NCBI GenBank assembly: GCA_942492115.1 | Contig: CALODL010000008.1 | Span: 33,339 to 97,338, forward strand | Direction of reading: 5' to 3' | DNA length: 64,000 nt | From: CALODL01 sp942492115 | Lineage (GTDB): Bacteria > Planctomycetota > Phycisphaerae > UBA1845 > CAIVHJ01 | The notes under the pieces: model-generated | What the model saw: the letters and a program-made list of their open reading frames with translations, nothing else | The model's database searches: none | What the model was told of the DNA's origin: nothing | In this document: positions 34,111-43,900 of the stretch, piece after piece | Layout: each line of letters opens with the position of its first letter | Numbering within the stretch: the stretch's first letter is position 1 | Program-made: the position numbers and the translations under genes

Positions 34111-34127
34111 GTCGGTATAATCCCCCC

Positions 34128-36323
34128 ATGCACAGACCATTCATCTTGATCATCAGCCTGCTCGCCACGATGGTGGCAGGCTCTGGCAACGAAGGACAAA
34201 ACTCCATGGCGCCGGCGGCCGCGAAGCACACCAACAGGCTGATCGACAGCCTGAGCCCTTATCTCCTGCAGCATGCCCACAACCCGGTCGATTGGTACCC
34301 ATGGGGCGCCGAGGCCCTCGGACGGGCGCAGGCCGAGAACAAACCTATCTTCTTGAGCATCGGATACTCGGCATGTCACTGGTGTCACGTCATGGAGCAC
34401 GAAGTCTTCGAGCACGAGGACGTCGCTGCTGTGCTGAACGACAAGTTCATCAGCATCAAGGTCGATCGTGAGGAGCGTCCGGACATCGACGAGATCTACA
34501 TGCAGGCGACCATGGCGCTCAATGATGGCAATGGCGGCTGGCCGATGAGCGTGTTCCTCGAGCCGAATGGCGTACCATTCTTTGCCAAAACTTATATACC
34601 GAAGGATGCATTCCTCGAGTTCATTCAGGTGATTTCGAAGACCTGGACCGATGAGCCCGGGCGAATCACCCAGGTGTCAGGTCAAATGAAGGAGTTACTC
34701 GAGAACTGGGCGCGCGGCGCCGCGGCGACCGATGGGCTGCCCGCGGCGGAGTTGATGTATTCGACCGCCACTGAAGTAGCACAGTATTTCGACAAGGTGT
34801 GGGGCGGAATGCGCAGCGCCAACAACAAGTTTCCGCCGAGCATGAGCATGGAGTTGATGTTGCGCATGTACCATGCAACAGGCGATGAGACGTTGCTGCC
34901 ACCTGTCCGGGTGACCCTCGATCGCATGGCCGCTGGTGGGATCTACGACCACCTCGGGGGCGGGATCTGTCGATATAGCACGGATCCGCGATGGCTCGTT
35001 CCGCACTTCGAAAAAATGCTGTACGACCAGGCTCTGGTCAGCCGGATCTACCTGGATGGGTACCTCGTGTTCAAGGAACCACGTTACGAGGAGGTCGCTC
35101 GCGGCATTCTCGACTATGTCATCGCGGACTTGCAGGCACCCGAAGGGGGCTATTACTCGACACGCGATGCCGACAGTGAGGGGCTCGAAGGGAAGTTTTA
35201 CATCTGGACACTCGAGGAAGTGACCCACATTCTTGGTGACCAGGATGCACCGCTCTTCTGCGCGGCTTACGATGTAACGGCCGGCGGCAACTGGGACGAG
35301 AGGTTTGGACATGCGCCGCCCGGCCCGAAGAACATTCTCAACATCAAGCAGGACCTTACCGAGGTCGCAAGTGCACATGGGTTGTCGACCGAGGTGCTCC
35401 GCACGCGGCTTGCCGCCATGCGTCAGAAACTGCTTGCCGTGCGGGCCAGGCGGGTTCCACCCGGGCTGGACGACAAGATTCTCACGGGCTGGAACGGCTT
35501 GATGATCTCGTCATTCGCCCAGGCGGCACGGGTCCTGGACGAGCCGCGCTATGCCGCGTCTGCTGCACGCAGTGCCGATTTCCTGTTGACCCACATGCGT
35601 CGCGACGGGCGTCTGCTACGGACTTATCGTCAGGGCCAGGCTGATCTGAAGGGCTATCTCAGCGATTACGCGTTCCTGATCGACGGGTTACTGAACCTGT
35701 ACGAGGCAACGTTCGATCAACGCTGGTTGTTCGAGGCGGAGGCCCTCGCCCGCCAGTGCAAAGTCGACTATTACGACTCGAGCAACGGGGCGTTCTTCTT
35801 CACCGCCAACGATGCGGAGACGTTGATCGCGCGGACCAAGAACCCGCGTGACGGGGCCATTCCCTCGGGCAATTCGGTGCACGCCACGAACCTGTTGCGT
35901 CTGGCCGTCCTGTTCAACGAGAAGGACTTTGCAGACCAGGCGACGTCGATCTTCAAGGCATTCGCTGCCGACATCAAGCGTTCGCCCTATGCGTTCGAAC
36001 GTCTGTTGTGTGCGCTCGATTTCTACTACAACAAGCCCAAAGAGATCGTCGTGGCGGCTGCTTCGCCGGATGGCGGCAGGGCGCTGATTGCAACCGTCTA
36101 TGAACGATTCTTACCCAACAAGATCGTGTTGCAGGCCGGAACGATGGATGCCGCTCTGGCAGAGCGCATCCCCTTACTCAAGGGCAAGGCGGCAGTGAAT
36201 GGTCAGGATACGGCTTTCGTGTGCCAGCAATATGTCTGCCGCAAACCCGTGATGTCGGCCGAAGATCTCAGTAAGGCGCTGTGGCCTCAAGCCAGTGCCG
36301 CTGCAGGGAGCACGACACCATGA
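34128..36323 (+). CDS. DUF255 / YyaL-type thioredoxin-like and glycoside-hydrolase-fold protein
   Basis: 731 aa, full length for the family (human SPATA20, Bacillus YyaL). After a short hydrophobic leader come the DUF255 hallmarks: SPYLLQHAHNPVDWYPWG, the CHWCH motif in GYSACHWCHVMEHEVFE, VDREERPDIDEIYM and GGWPMSVFLEPNGVPF. The remaining 500 residues form the alpha/alpha-barrel part (GGIYDHLGGGICRYSTDPRW; LTGWNGLMISSFAQAARVL; AIPSGNSVHATNLLRL). The biochemical role is not firmly known. The leader suggests export, which is common for planctomycete members. Its stop overlaps the next start. Confidence 0.88.
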   Translation: MHRPFILIISLLATMVAGSGNEGQNSMAPAAAKHTNRLIDSLSPYLLQHAHNPVDWYPWGAEALGRAQAENKPIFLSIGYSACHWCHVMEHEVFEHEDVAAVLNDKFISIKVDREERPDIDEIYMQATMALNDGNGGWPMSVFLEPNGVPFFAKTYIPKDAFLEFIQVISKTWTDEPGRITQVSGQMKELLENWARGAAATDGLPAAELMYSTATEVAQYFDKVWGGMRSANNKFPPSMSMELMLRMYHATGDETLLPPVRVTLDRMAAGGIYDHLGGGICRYSTDPRWLVPHFEKMLYDQALVSRIYLDGYLVFKEPRYEEVARGILDYVIADLQAPEGGYYSTRDADSEGLEGKFYIWTLEEVTHILGDQDAPLFCAAYDVTAGGNWDERFGHAPPGPKNILNIKQDLTEVASAHGLSTEVLRTRLAAMRQKLLAVRARRVPPGLDDKILTGWNGLMISSFAQAARVLDEPRYAASAARSADFLLTHMRRDGRLLRTYRQGQADLKGYLSDYAFLIDGLLNLYEATFDQRWLFEAEALARQCKVDYYDSSNGAFFFTANDAETLIARTKNPRDGAIPSGNSVHATNLLRLAVLFNEKDFADQATSIFKAFAADIKRSPYAFERLLCALDFYYNKPKEIVVAAASPDGGRALIATVYERFLPNKIVLQAGTMDAALAERIPLLKGKAAVNGQDTAFVCQQYVCRKPVMSAEDLSKALWPQASAAAGSTTP

Positions 36324-37234
36324 CGACCATGTTGACCATTGCTGTTTGGCTGGGGGCCGTCGCGCAGGATCCGGACACGACGACCCGCCCGCGGCCTGCA
36401 CCCACGACCGTCGAAGAGGCCTTGCGCCGAGATCGTGTGATGCACCCCATTCCCCCAGCCGGCCGCGATCTGGGAGGCAGTACGAGTCCGATGGAGGCAC
36501 TCCGGGCCCATCTGACGGAGAAAGCGCGGCTGTGGCCCGAAGGGGCCACCCTGGCTCTGCGGCGTGGACGCATTGAACTTGCCGATGAGCCGCGTTTCGT
36601 TTTTACGGACGCCGCGGAGGGCGATGCCGGTCGCGAAATGGTGCTGTTGGCAAACTCAAAGCTCGACCAGATGGAGAATTATGTTGCCGCCGCACCTGAT
36701 CGGGAGATTGAATTCCGCGTGATTGGGAGCGTGACCGAGTATCGCGGAGCAAACTACCTGTTGTTGCGTGAGGTCGACATCGTGAACACACCGCCCCGCA
36801 CCTCACCGCCCGGGGGATCTGCCCAATCCCCTGCAGCAGGGGCGCGCAGCGACGTGATCGACGTTCTGCTCGAGGAGGCCGAGACCGTGGAGCCATTGCC
36901 TCCAACAGCGAACAAACCGGCGCGCCGCAGCGCCGCCAGGCGAGAGAGCACAGCGCGCTGGCCAGAGGATACCCAGGTGGTCTCGCGCGTCGGCCGCATC
37001 GTCGAGGACGGCGGGGCCTGGCAGTTCATCTTCGAGTCGGCCAGCGAACGGCCTGCCGATCCTCCGGTGACCATGCTGCGGAACCTGGCACTCCAGTCCA
37101 TGATCGAAATGAGTGATGCGGGACGTCTCGGGGTGGTCTTCGTCGTATCCGGAGATATCACCGAGTACGAAAGCGAGAACTTCATGCTCGTGCGGCGCTT
37201 CTCTCTGCGTCGCGACGACGGCAACCTCCAGTAG
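36320..37234 (+). CDS. Exported protein with two copies of a beta domain, unknown function
   Basis: 304 aa. A weak signal peptide (MTTMLTIAVWLGAVAQ) precedes two repeats of about 100 residues. Each has a WPEGxxLxxxxGRI / WPEDTQVVSRVGRI opening, a middle with FVFTDAAEG / WQFIFESASE, and an end of the form IGSVTEYRGANYLLLREV / SGDITEYESENFMLVRRF. Both repeats read as an OB-like barrel, linked by a Pro/Arg-rich linker. The start overlaps the DUF255 gene stop (ATGA), so the two are translated together. I do not recognise the family. Confidence 0.6.
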   Translation: MTTMLTIAVWLGAVAQDPDTTTRPRPAPTTVEEALRRDRVMHPIPPAGRDLGGSTSPMEALRAHLTEKARLWPEGATLALRRGRIELADEPRFVFTDAAEGDAGREMVLLANSKLDQMENYVAAAPDREIEFRVIGSVTEYRGANYLLLREVDIVNTPPRTSPPGGSAQSPAAGARSDVIDVLLEEAETVEPLPPTANKPARRSAARRESTARWPEDTQVVSRVGRIVEDGGAWQFIFESASERPADPPVTMLRNLALQSMIEMSDAGRLGVVFVVSGDITEYESENFMLVRRFSLRRDDGNLQ

Positions 37235-37259
37235 GCCTCGGACGGTTTCGGGAGCCTCC

Positions 37260-37288
37260 TTGACGGACCCGCCGCCCGGCGACATAAT
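37260..37288 (+). promoter_or_regulatory. Sigma-70-type promoter of rplU
   Basis: TTGACG (37260-37265), 17-base spacer, CATAAT (37283-37288). Transcription would start near 37295, giving a leader of about 28 bases before the GTG of rplU. Confidence 0.65.
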
Positions 37289-37322
37289 AGCGGTTCTTTT
37301 ACTCGACCGAGGAGGCCTTGCC

Positions 37323-37646
37323 GTGTACGCCATCATTGACGACAGCGGACGTCAGTTCCGTGTGAAGAAAGACATGACGTTCGAAGTCGATATTCGGGAC
37401 CTGCCCGAGGGCAGCAAGACGATCGAATTCGATCGCGTCCTGCTGATCGGTGACGAAGCTGGCGAAGCCAGCCCGACGGTGGGGCAGCCCTGGGTGCCCG
37501 GTGCGACGGTCGTGGCACGGATCAACGGCGAGAGGAAGGGCGACAAGATCGACGTGATCAAAGCGAAAAGACGTAAGGGCTACCGCCTCAAGCAGGGCCA
37601 TCGCCAGCGTCATCTCAACGTCACTGTCGAGAGCATCAACGCCTGA
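37323..37646 (+). CDS. rplU: 50S ribosomal protein L21
   Basis: 107 aa. It starts at GTG 37323 with GAGGAGG upstream. YAIIDDSGRQFRVKKDMTFEVD is the L21 N-terminal signature, and KAKRRKGYRLKQGHRQRHLNVTVESI corresponds to the basic KFKRRKxYxRxxGHRQxxTxVxI C-terminal signature that binds 23S rRNA. Unusually, rpmA (L27) does not follow; the next gene downstream is on the other strand. Confidence 0.96.
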   Translation: MYAIIDDSGRQFRVKKDMTFEVDIRDLPEGSKTIEFDRVLLIGDEAGEASPTVGQPWVPGATVVARINGERKGDKIDVIKAKRRKGYRLKQGHRQRHLNVTVESINA

Positions 37647-37752
37647 AGCCGTCTTTCACCCGAGCGCCCGGTGATCCGAGACCGCGGCCGCTCAGGCCGA
37701 AAACCGGCGATCCCCACCCCAATTCTTTGACTATTCTTCCAGCGAGCCCCGC

Positions 37753-38208
37753 TCAGGCCTCGAATCGTGCGATGACGTTCAGGATGTCCGCGCTCGAGCA
37801 CGCCTGGTTCATTGCATCTCTGAAATCGTCCATCAGCATCAATCGACTGATACGGGCCAGCGCCTGAATGTGTGGTCCCGTTTGATCCGGGGGGCTCACC
37901 AGCAGTGCGATGACTCTGGCCGGAAGTCCGTCCTTACTGTCGAAGTCTATGGCTACTTTGGGCTTACCAAGGGCCATGATCAGGCCGTCGCAGTTGGCAC
38001 ACTTGCCGTGCGGCACAGCCAGGCCTTTGCCTATTCCAGTCGAACGGATGGCCTCGCGTTCCATGACCGCCGTGAGCATCCCCTGTTCATCCGGACACTT
38101 CCCGGAGACGGCCAGGGCATGGACCAGCTGGCGGATGGCGGTCGGTTTATCAGAGGCCTCCATCGGCGCCAGAATACACTCGACGGATAGAATATCTGTG
38201 AGCTTCAT
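37753..38208 (-). CDS. PTS EIIA-type (PtsN-like) domain protein
   Basis: 151 aa, a single EIIA mannitol/fructose-type domain. It contains IRSTGIGKGLAVPHGKCANC with the phosphorylated His (VPHGK), VAIDFDSKDGLPARVIALLV and HIQALARISRLMLMDDFRDAM. The standalone form, with no EIIB/EIIC in the neighbourhood, points to a regulatory PtsN-like role in carbon/nitrogen control more than sugar import. The start at 38208 was taken because the domain begins at once (MKLTDILSVECILAPM). It is convergent with rplU. Confidence 0.85.
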   Translation of the reverse strand: MKLTDILSVECILAPMEASDKPTAIRQLVHALAVSGKCPDEQGMLTAVMEREAIRSTGIGKGLAVPHGKCANCDGLIMALGKPKVAIDFDSKDGLPARVIALLVSPPDQTGPHIQALARISRLMLMDDFRDAMNQACSSADILNVIARFEA

Positions 38209-38271
38209 AAGGTTAGGTCGTTCCACGTGATTATTGATTCTGCAGTCTAGCGTCTGTGAATCGATGCACAA

Positions 38272-38612
38272 CAGCGGCAGGTGACTTTCGGGTCAGGGCC
38301 AAAGGTCCGAGTCGAATGGCCGCCCATCCCCGCCAGCATTGGGAGGGGCGGGTCCGCGTGGACAACTCCTGACGTAGACCGGAAAACGACGCCTAATTAA
38401 CGAGGCCGCCGCCCATTGACGATTCATCTACCGCCAGCACGTGAGATCCCAGCCCTCAAAGGGCTTGGACCTGACCGCTGGTCCGGCAGCCTGGCCGTCT
38501 CGACCCCAACGGGACGGTTCCACGCGATGCGCAGGCCAGGATGACCTTCGTGCGTGCTCGTTGCCGGCGTCGTCAAGGAAGATGGCTGACTGCGAAGGGA
38601 GGCGCACCTGTC
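38272..38612. other. Gene-free stretch (341 bases)
   Basis: Divergent interval between the EIIA-like gene and the 38613 gene, so it should hold both promoters. A GC-rich inverted repeat (CCCGCC near 38327, GGGCGGG near 38347) is visible. No convincing coding frame. Confidence 0.4.
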
Positions 38613-39014
38613 ATGGGGCGTTCACAGCGCGATATCAGTACGCTCATTGCAGCACGGATCGGCAAGGTTACTCCAGCGCGGTCTACTCCGAAGCTGAAGC
38701 TCTCCGGGCTGCCCGTGAATGATCAGATTGCGGGTGCCCCCGAAGTTGCAGGCGCTCGGCAGGAGGATCTCGTAGGCCTGACGCGTTCGATCGAACGTTC
38801 TGCGGGGCGTGACGAGTACTCCCGGCAGGTCACCGCTTCATTGGTGGCCCTGGAAAATATGAACGCCGTGGATACGGCGATTGCAGAAGTTGGATTCATC
38901 GAGTGTCTTGCCCGCCTGACCCCCAGCCAGGTCCTGTGTGGAAGCCTGGGGAAGTCCTGGCGCGGGAGCACTGTCAACTGCCCGAATGGTGGCGACACGC
39001 TGGAGCTGACCTAA
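38613..39014 (+). CDS. Hypothetical protein upstream of flagellin
   Basis: 133 aa. Starts at ATG 38613 with GGGAGG about ten bases upstream. The N-terminus is basic (MGRSQRDISTLIAARIGKVTPARSTPKLKL), and the middle is helical and charged (APEVAGARQEDLVGLTRSIERSAGRDEYSRQV). No signal peptide or membrane helix. I do not recognise it. Its position in front of the flagellin-fliD-fliS run suggests a possible flagellar link (export chaperone or anti-sigma-like), but no FlgM or FliW motif can be seen. The C-terminal third is of low coding quality, so the gene may be partly spurious. Confidence 0.4.
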   Translation: MGRSQRDISTLIAARIGKVTPARSTPKLKLSGLPVNDQIAGAPEVAGARQEDLVGLTRSIERSAGRDEYSRQVTASLVALENMNAVDTAIAEVGFIECLARLTPSQVLCGSLGKSWRGSTVNCPNGGDTLELT

Positions 39015-39278
39015 GTGGCCCCGCGGACGAGAAACCCTGTTCGTTGTCGCAAACAATTGGGCGGCTGGAAATTGCGAAGACGTCCCATAAGCGAAAGATC
39101 CAGGTTGGCTGGCCGGTTTTTTCTAAACACGGTGGTCATAGAGGACGACGAAGCGAGTGCCGGCCGCATTAGCGGACGAGCAATGGATGCTCGCAGCTAG
39201 TTTGGTCGTCAGGTTTCGATAGCATCGCGCACGGTAGCGCGATCGAGGGCATTCTGCTCTCATTGTCACGGAGGATTT

Positions 39279-40703
39279 ATGAGCCGCATAAACACCAACA
39301 TCGAGTCGATCCGGGCTCTCGGGCGATTGAACCAGAACCAGGGTGAGCTCTCTCTCAGACTCGAGAGGCTCGCTACGGGTTTTCGGATCAACCGAGGCAA
39401 AGACGATCCCGCCGGCCTCATCGCCTCCGAAACACTTCGAAGCGAGATCCGCGGCATCCAACAGGCAACCAAGAACTCGCAGCGAACAATCAATGTGCTG
39501 ACTGTCGCTGAGGGTGCCATGGATGAAGTCTCATCACTGGTGCTCGAGCTGCGCGATCTCGTATCGTCGACGGCCAACGAGTCCGCTCTGTCACCGGATG
39601 AGGTGGCGGCGAACCAGTTGCAGATTGACAACATTCTCAATGCGATTACCCGCGTGGCCAACACGACCGAATTCGCGGGTCGCAAGCTGCTGAACGGCCA
39701 CCTGGCCTATCAGGTGTCCGGTCAGTCAACCGCTCAGATCGCCAATACGAGTCTGTTTGCAGCCCGACTGCCCGACGCGGGAACGGTCAACGTTTCTGTG
39801 GCGGTGACTGCGTCTGCAGAGCAGGCCAACATCGCCCACGTGAATGCAGGCGGCGGCAGCCTGAGTGCGACCTCCGTGCTCGAGATCACGGGTGGCCTCG
39901 GCACGGCACTGGTCACGCTGCAGAGCGGAACGTCCCTGAGTGCCGCAGCGCTCAATATCAATCAATTCACCAGCCAGACCGGGATCCAGGCCACAGTGTC
40001 CGGATCGTCGGGCATCGTCCTGTCGAGTGTCGACTACGGCTCGGACGAGTTCGTCGTTGTCGAATCGATTCAAGGCAATCTCTTCGCCAGCCAGGGCACG
40101 ACAGCCCAGGACGATGGCGTCGATCCGATCGTGCTGGTCAATGGCCAGAAGGCCAGTGCTGATGGTTTGGAGATTTCGTTGCGGACGCCTGTCCTCGATA
40201 TCGAAATGTCGCTGACGTCGGGCTTTGCGACGCAGACGGTCTCCCAGAGCACCTTCCAGGTCATCGGCGGTGGTGCCCGCTTCCAGATTTCTCCCTCCGT
40301 CGAAGGAGCGGGGAAGGTCGATCTGGGGATACCCACTGTCGCCCCGACGAACCTCGGTAACTCGGTCGATGGTTTCCTCACGACACTGGCCTCGGGCGGA
40401 ACCAACGACATGTCCAGCGGCAATTTCTCGAACGCCGAACGCATCATTGAGCACGCGGTGAACCAGGTCGCCGTGATGCGCGGACGCCTCGGAGCGTTTC
40501 AGAAATATGTCGTCGAGACGAACATGAACAGCATGCAGGTCGCTCTCGAGAATGTGACGGCATCTGAATCGATCATTCGCGACGCAGACCTCGCTCATGA
40601 GATTTCGAAACTTACACGGGCACAAATCCTGACTCAGAGTTCATTCCAGACGCTGGGGCTGGCCAACCAGACACCCCAGAACGTTCTGTCGTTGCTCGGA
40701 TAA
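39279..40703 (+). CDS. Flagellin
   Basis: 474 aa. The N-terminal D0/D1 part is classic: MSRINTNIESIRALGRLNQN, LATGFRINRGKDDPAGLIAS, INVLTVAEGAMDEVSSLVLELRDL. The C-terminal partner is VAVMRGRLGAFQKYVVETNM, ASESIIRDADLAHEISKLTR and ILTQSSFQTLGLANQTPQNVLSLLG. Between them is a variable surface domain of about 230 residues (about 150-390). GGAGG lies four bases before the ATG. It forms the flagellar filament after export by the flagellar type III system. The gene is followed by its own strong terminator. Confidence 0.97.
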   Translation: MSRINTNIESIRALGRLNQNQGELSLRLERLATGFRINRGKDDPAGLIASETLRSEIRGIQQATKNSQRTINVLTVAEGAMDEVSSLVLELRDLVSSTANESALSPDEVAANQLQIDNILNAITRVANTTEFAGRKLLNGHLAYQVSGQSTAQIANTSLFAARLPDAGTVNVSVAVTASAEQANIAHVNAGGGSLSATSVLEITGGLGTALVTLQSGTSLSAAALNINQFTSQTGIQATVSGSSGIVLSSVDYGSDEFVVVESIQGNLFASQGTTAQDDGVDPIVLVNGQKASADGLEISLRTPVLDIEMSLTSGFATQTVSQSTFQVIGGGARFQISPSVEGAGKVDLGIPTVAPTNLGNSVDGFLTTLASGGTNDMSSGNFSNAERIIEHAVNQVAVMRGRLGAFQKYVVETNMNSMQVALENVTASESIIRDADLAHEISKLTRAQILTQSSFQTLGLANQTPQNVLSLLG

Positions 40704-40729
40704 CGGAGCACGTAAACCGATAGCACAGG

Positions 40730-40774
40730 CCGCATGACGCCTCAGCGGACAGCCGGGTGTCATGCGGTCTTTTT
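40730..40774 (+). terminator. Flagellin terminator
   Basis: Stem CCGCATGAC (40730-40738) / GTCATGCGG (40759-40767), then TCTTTTT. It ends the flagellin mRNA about 25 bases after the stop. Confidence 0.85.
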
Positions 40775-40923
40775 CTAGTTGCCTGCAAGGGGCCTGGCCT
40801 ACGCACCTGGGAAGGGCGGTCGCCGCGGCGCAGCATGTCTCCTGCGCCGTCAGGCTGCAGTCCGCAGCGTACTCATCCGATAACACAGTGGAGGGGTGGG
40901 CCAATCATAATGAAGGATGTCGA

Positions 40924-43900
40924 ATGAGCGGACTCGCTGCCAACGTCGGGCTATTCTCGGGCTTGCCAACTGGGGACATCATCGAGCAGTTGATGGCTTT
41001 GCAAGCGCGGCCCCTGACACGCGTGCAGACGCGCATCGCGGATCTTCAGACGGAACGGGCAGCGTACGGTGAACTCAACGCCCGGCTGCTTGCGTTGCGT
41101 GCCTCGGCCAGTCAGTTCGATACGCGTTCGTTCTTCCGCGCGGCCCGCGCGATCAGTAGCTCTCCAGATATCATGACCGCAACTGCCCGGGAGGGGGCGG
41201 CTCTGGGCAACTATGCGTTCCGCGTGCAGTCGCTTGTGAGCGTACACCAGATGATCTCGAGTGGTTTCGCCGACGCCGACACGACCCCCGTTGGGGCCGG
41301 AACCATCGCCATCGAGATGGGGCAGGGGCAAGTTGCACCAGCGACGGACTTGTCCATTCTGCGGGGCGGCCAGGGAATCGGTCGGGGCACGATCAAGGTT
41401 CAGGATCAGGCGGGCGGCATCGCCGAAATCGATCTGACCGAGACGTTGACTGTCCAGGACGTGGTCGATCGCATCAACTCCGACGGGCGGGTCCAGGTGC
41501 GGGCGGCCACTTCGGGAGATCGTCTGGTGCTCACCGATGAATCGGGTGGAACCGGGATCCTGTCGGTCAGCGATGTGGGGCGGGGCACGGCCGCTCGGGA
41601 TCTGGGACTCGACGGCAGCGTCGCTGCACAGGCCGGTCGCTCGTTGACCGGCGACGATGTGATCGATCTTGATGAATCGACCCCTCTGGTGGCCCTCAAC
41701 GACGGCAACGGCGTTCACCGCAATACGATCGGGGAGGATCTGGTGTTCATCGGTGACGGGGGTGACCTGTTCACGGTCGAGCTCAACAACCGCATGGGCG
41801 AAGACACACACCTGGCCCAGTTGAACTCGGGCGGAGGTGTCGATTTGGGCGTCGTCACCGTTCGAACGCGGGACGGCCAGGAAACTGAAATCGATCTCGC
41901 TGCGGAGTTCGAGTTTTCAGGCGGAGGTGCCCCGCGAACTGCTCGAACCAACGCCGACGTTCTTGAAATGCTCAATGCCGCAGCACCCGCTGGCACGTTC
42001 GAGGCCCGACTCGATATCAACAGCAATCAGTTCGTCCTGACCGATGCGTCAGAGGGCGACGGCGTGTTCCAGGTTCTGGATGTGGAGGGCCACGCAGCTG
42101 CCGATCTCGGATTGACGACGGCCGCGGAGGAGGGTGTGATTCGCGGCGCCGAAGTCTTTCGGATCGGCACTATCGGCGACGTGGTCCGGGCGATCAATTA
42201 CGCGACGGGGAACATGGATGTGCAAACAGGAGAACGTCGCATCGAGGCCGTCGTCGATGCCGATGGTTTGAAGCTCACCAGCGCGCAGGACTTTACCGTG
42301 GAGCGTGGCGTGACCGGTGAGCGTGTCTCAGAGGCTGCCGACGACCTTGGTATTCTCGGTGAGAGCACCGGTGGCGAGTTGCAGTCACGCAGGTTGCTTG
42401 CCGGGTTGAATACTGTCTTGCTCAGTACACTCAATGGGGGAGCGGGCCTGGAACTCGGCACGCTCGAGATCACGGCTGCCAGCGGTGCGGCTGTTGTCGT
42501 CGACCTCACGGCAGTGAATCCGGAGACCGGCCGGCCACCCGAGACGCTGCAGGACGTCATCGATCGCATCAACGAAGTGTCTTCGAGCCTGGGTATCAAC
42601 GTGCACGCGGAGGTCAATTCGGCGGGCCACGGTCTGTCTATTGTTGACCGCACTGACGGTTCCGGGGTTCTGGCGATCGCCGATACCACGGCGGCCCGCA
42701 GCCTGCAGGTGGCTGATGTTACGGCGGTCGATGGTGTGGTGCGGGGCGGCAATCTCCAGCTGCGTTATGTGGCCCGATCGACGCCCGTCAGCACTCTCAA
42801 TCAGGGCGCCGGCCTGGGCACGGGCACGTTCGAGATCACTGCCAGCAATGGGAGCGTCGTCCGCGTTGGCATTACGAAGAATCAGCGCACGGTGGGCGAT
42901 GTCCTGCAGTTGATCAATACTCTGGCCGGCGACACGGCCATTCGTGGCGCGCTGAACGATACCGGAGACGGCATCATCATTCGCGACGAGACCGGCGGCA
43001 GTGGTGCATTGACCATCACCGACGATGACGGCACGGTGGCTCACGACCTGCGCTTGACGGGCGAAGCCGTGACGACAACGACCGAACGACCTGATCCAGA
43101 TCAGCCGGGTGAGACGGTGACGGTCGAGGCCCAGGTCATCAACGGTCGCCAGGAGTTGCTCCTGGAAATCGATGCCGATGACACGTTGAACGACGTGGCC
43201 GAGAAGATCAACTCGGCCGGATTCGGTCTGGCTGCAACCGTGATCAACGATGGTTCGTCGCTGCGGCCCAATCGTCTGAGCTTGTCTTCAGCGGTTTCCG
43301 GAACCGCAGGTGAACTGGTCATCGATACGGGGACGACCGGGCTTGATCTTTCGACCCTCGTCGCGGCGCGCGACGCTGTCGTATTCTTTGGTTCTGCGGA
43401 ATCGACCAATCCCGTCGTTCTGCGAAGCTCGACGAACAGCCTCAGTGGTGTCATCAAAGATGTCACCATCGATCTCGTTGGAACGTCGGATGAGGTGGTT
43501 GAGTTGAGCGTCGGTCGGGATGTCGATTCGATCGTCGAATCGATTGATCGTTTCGTCAGCTCGTACAACGACGTCATTTCCAGGATTGATGAATTGACGT
43601 TCTTCGACTCTGAGTCATTGGAGGGAGGCATCCTGCGCGGTGACGCGACAATGCGTCGAGTGGAAGATCGTCTGCGCGGCATGATCCGATCCCTCGTTCC
43701 AACGGGTGACGATCAGGTCCGGAGACTCGCGGATATCGGGATCACGGTGCAATCGGGCGGCGTGATCGAAGTCGAAGGCGAGTCAGTGGCCGCCGCGAGC
43801 GACGGCAGTTTGACGTTCGATCAAGCACGGTTCCGCGAGGTCTTTGCTGACGATCCTGACGCGATCGAGACCTTTTTCACGCTGACCGAGACACTCGATC

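Noticed and set aside
39726..40625. 299-codon minus-strand frame
   Set aside because: Antisense to flagellin; composition is His/Asp/Arg-rich as expected for a shadow.
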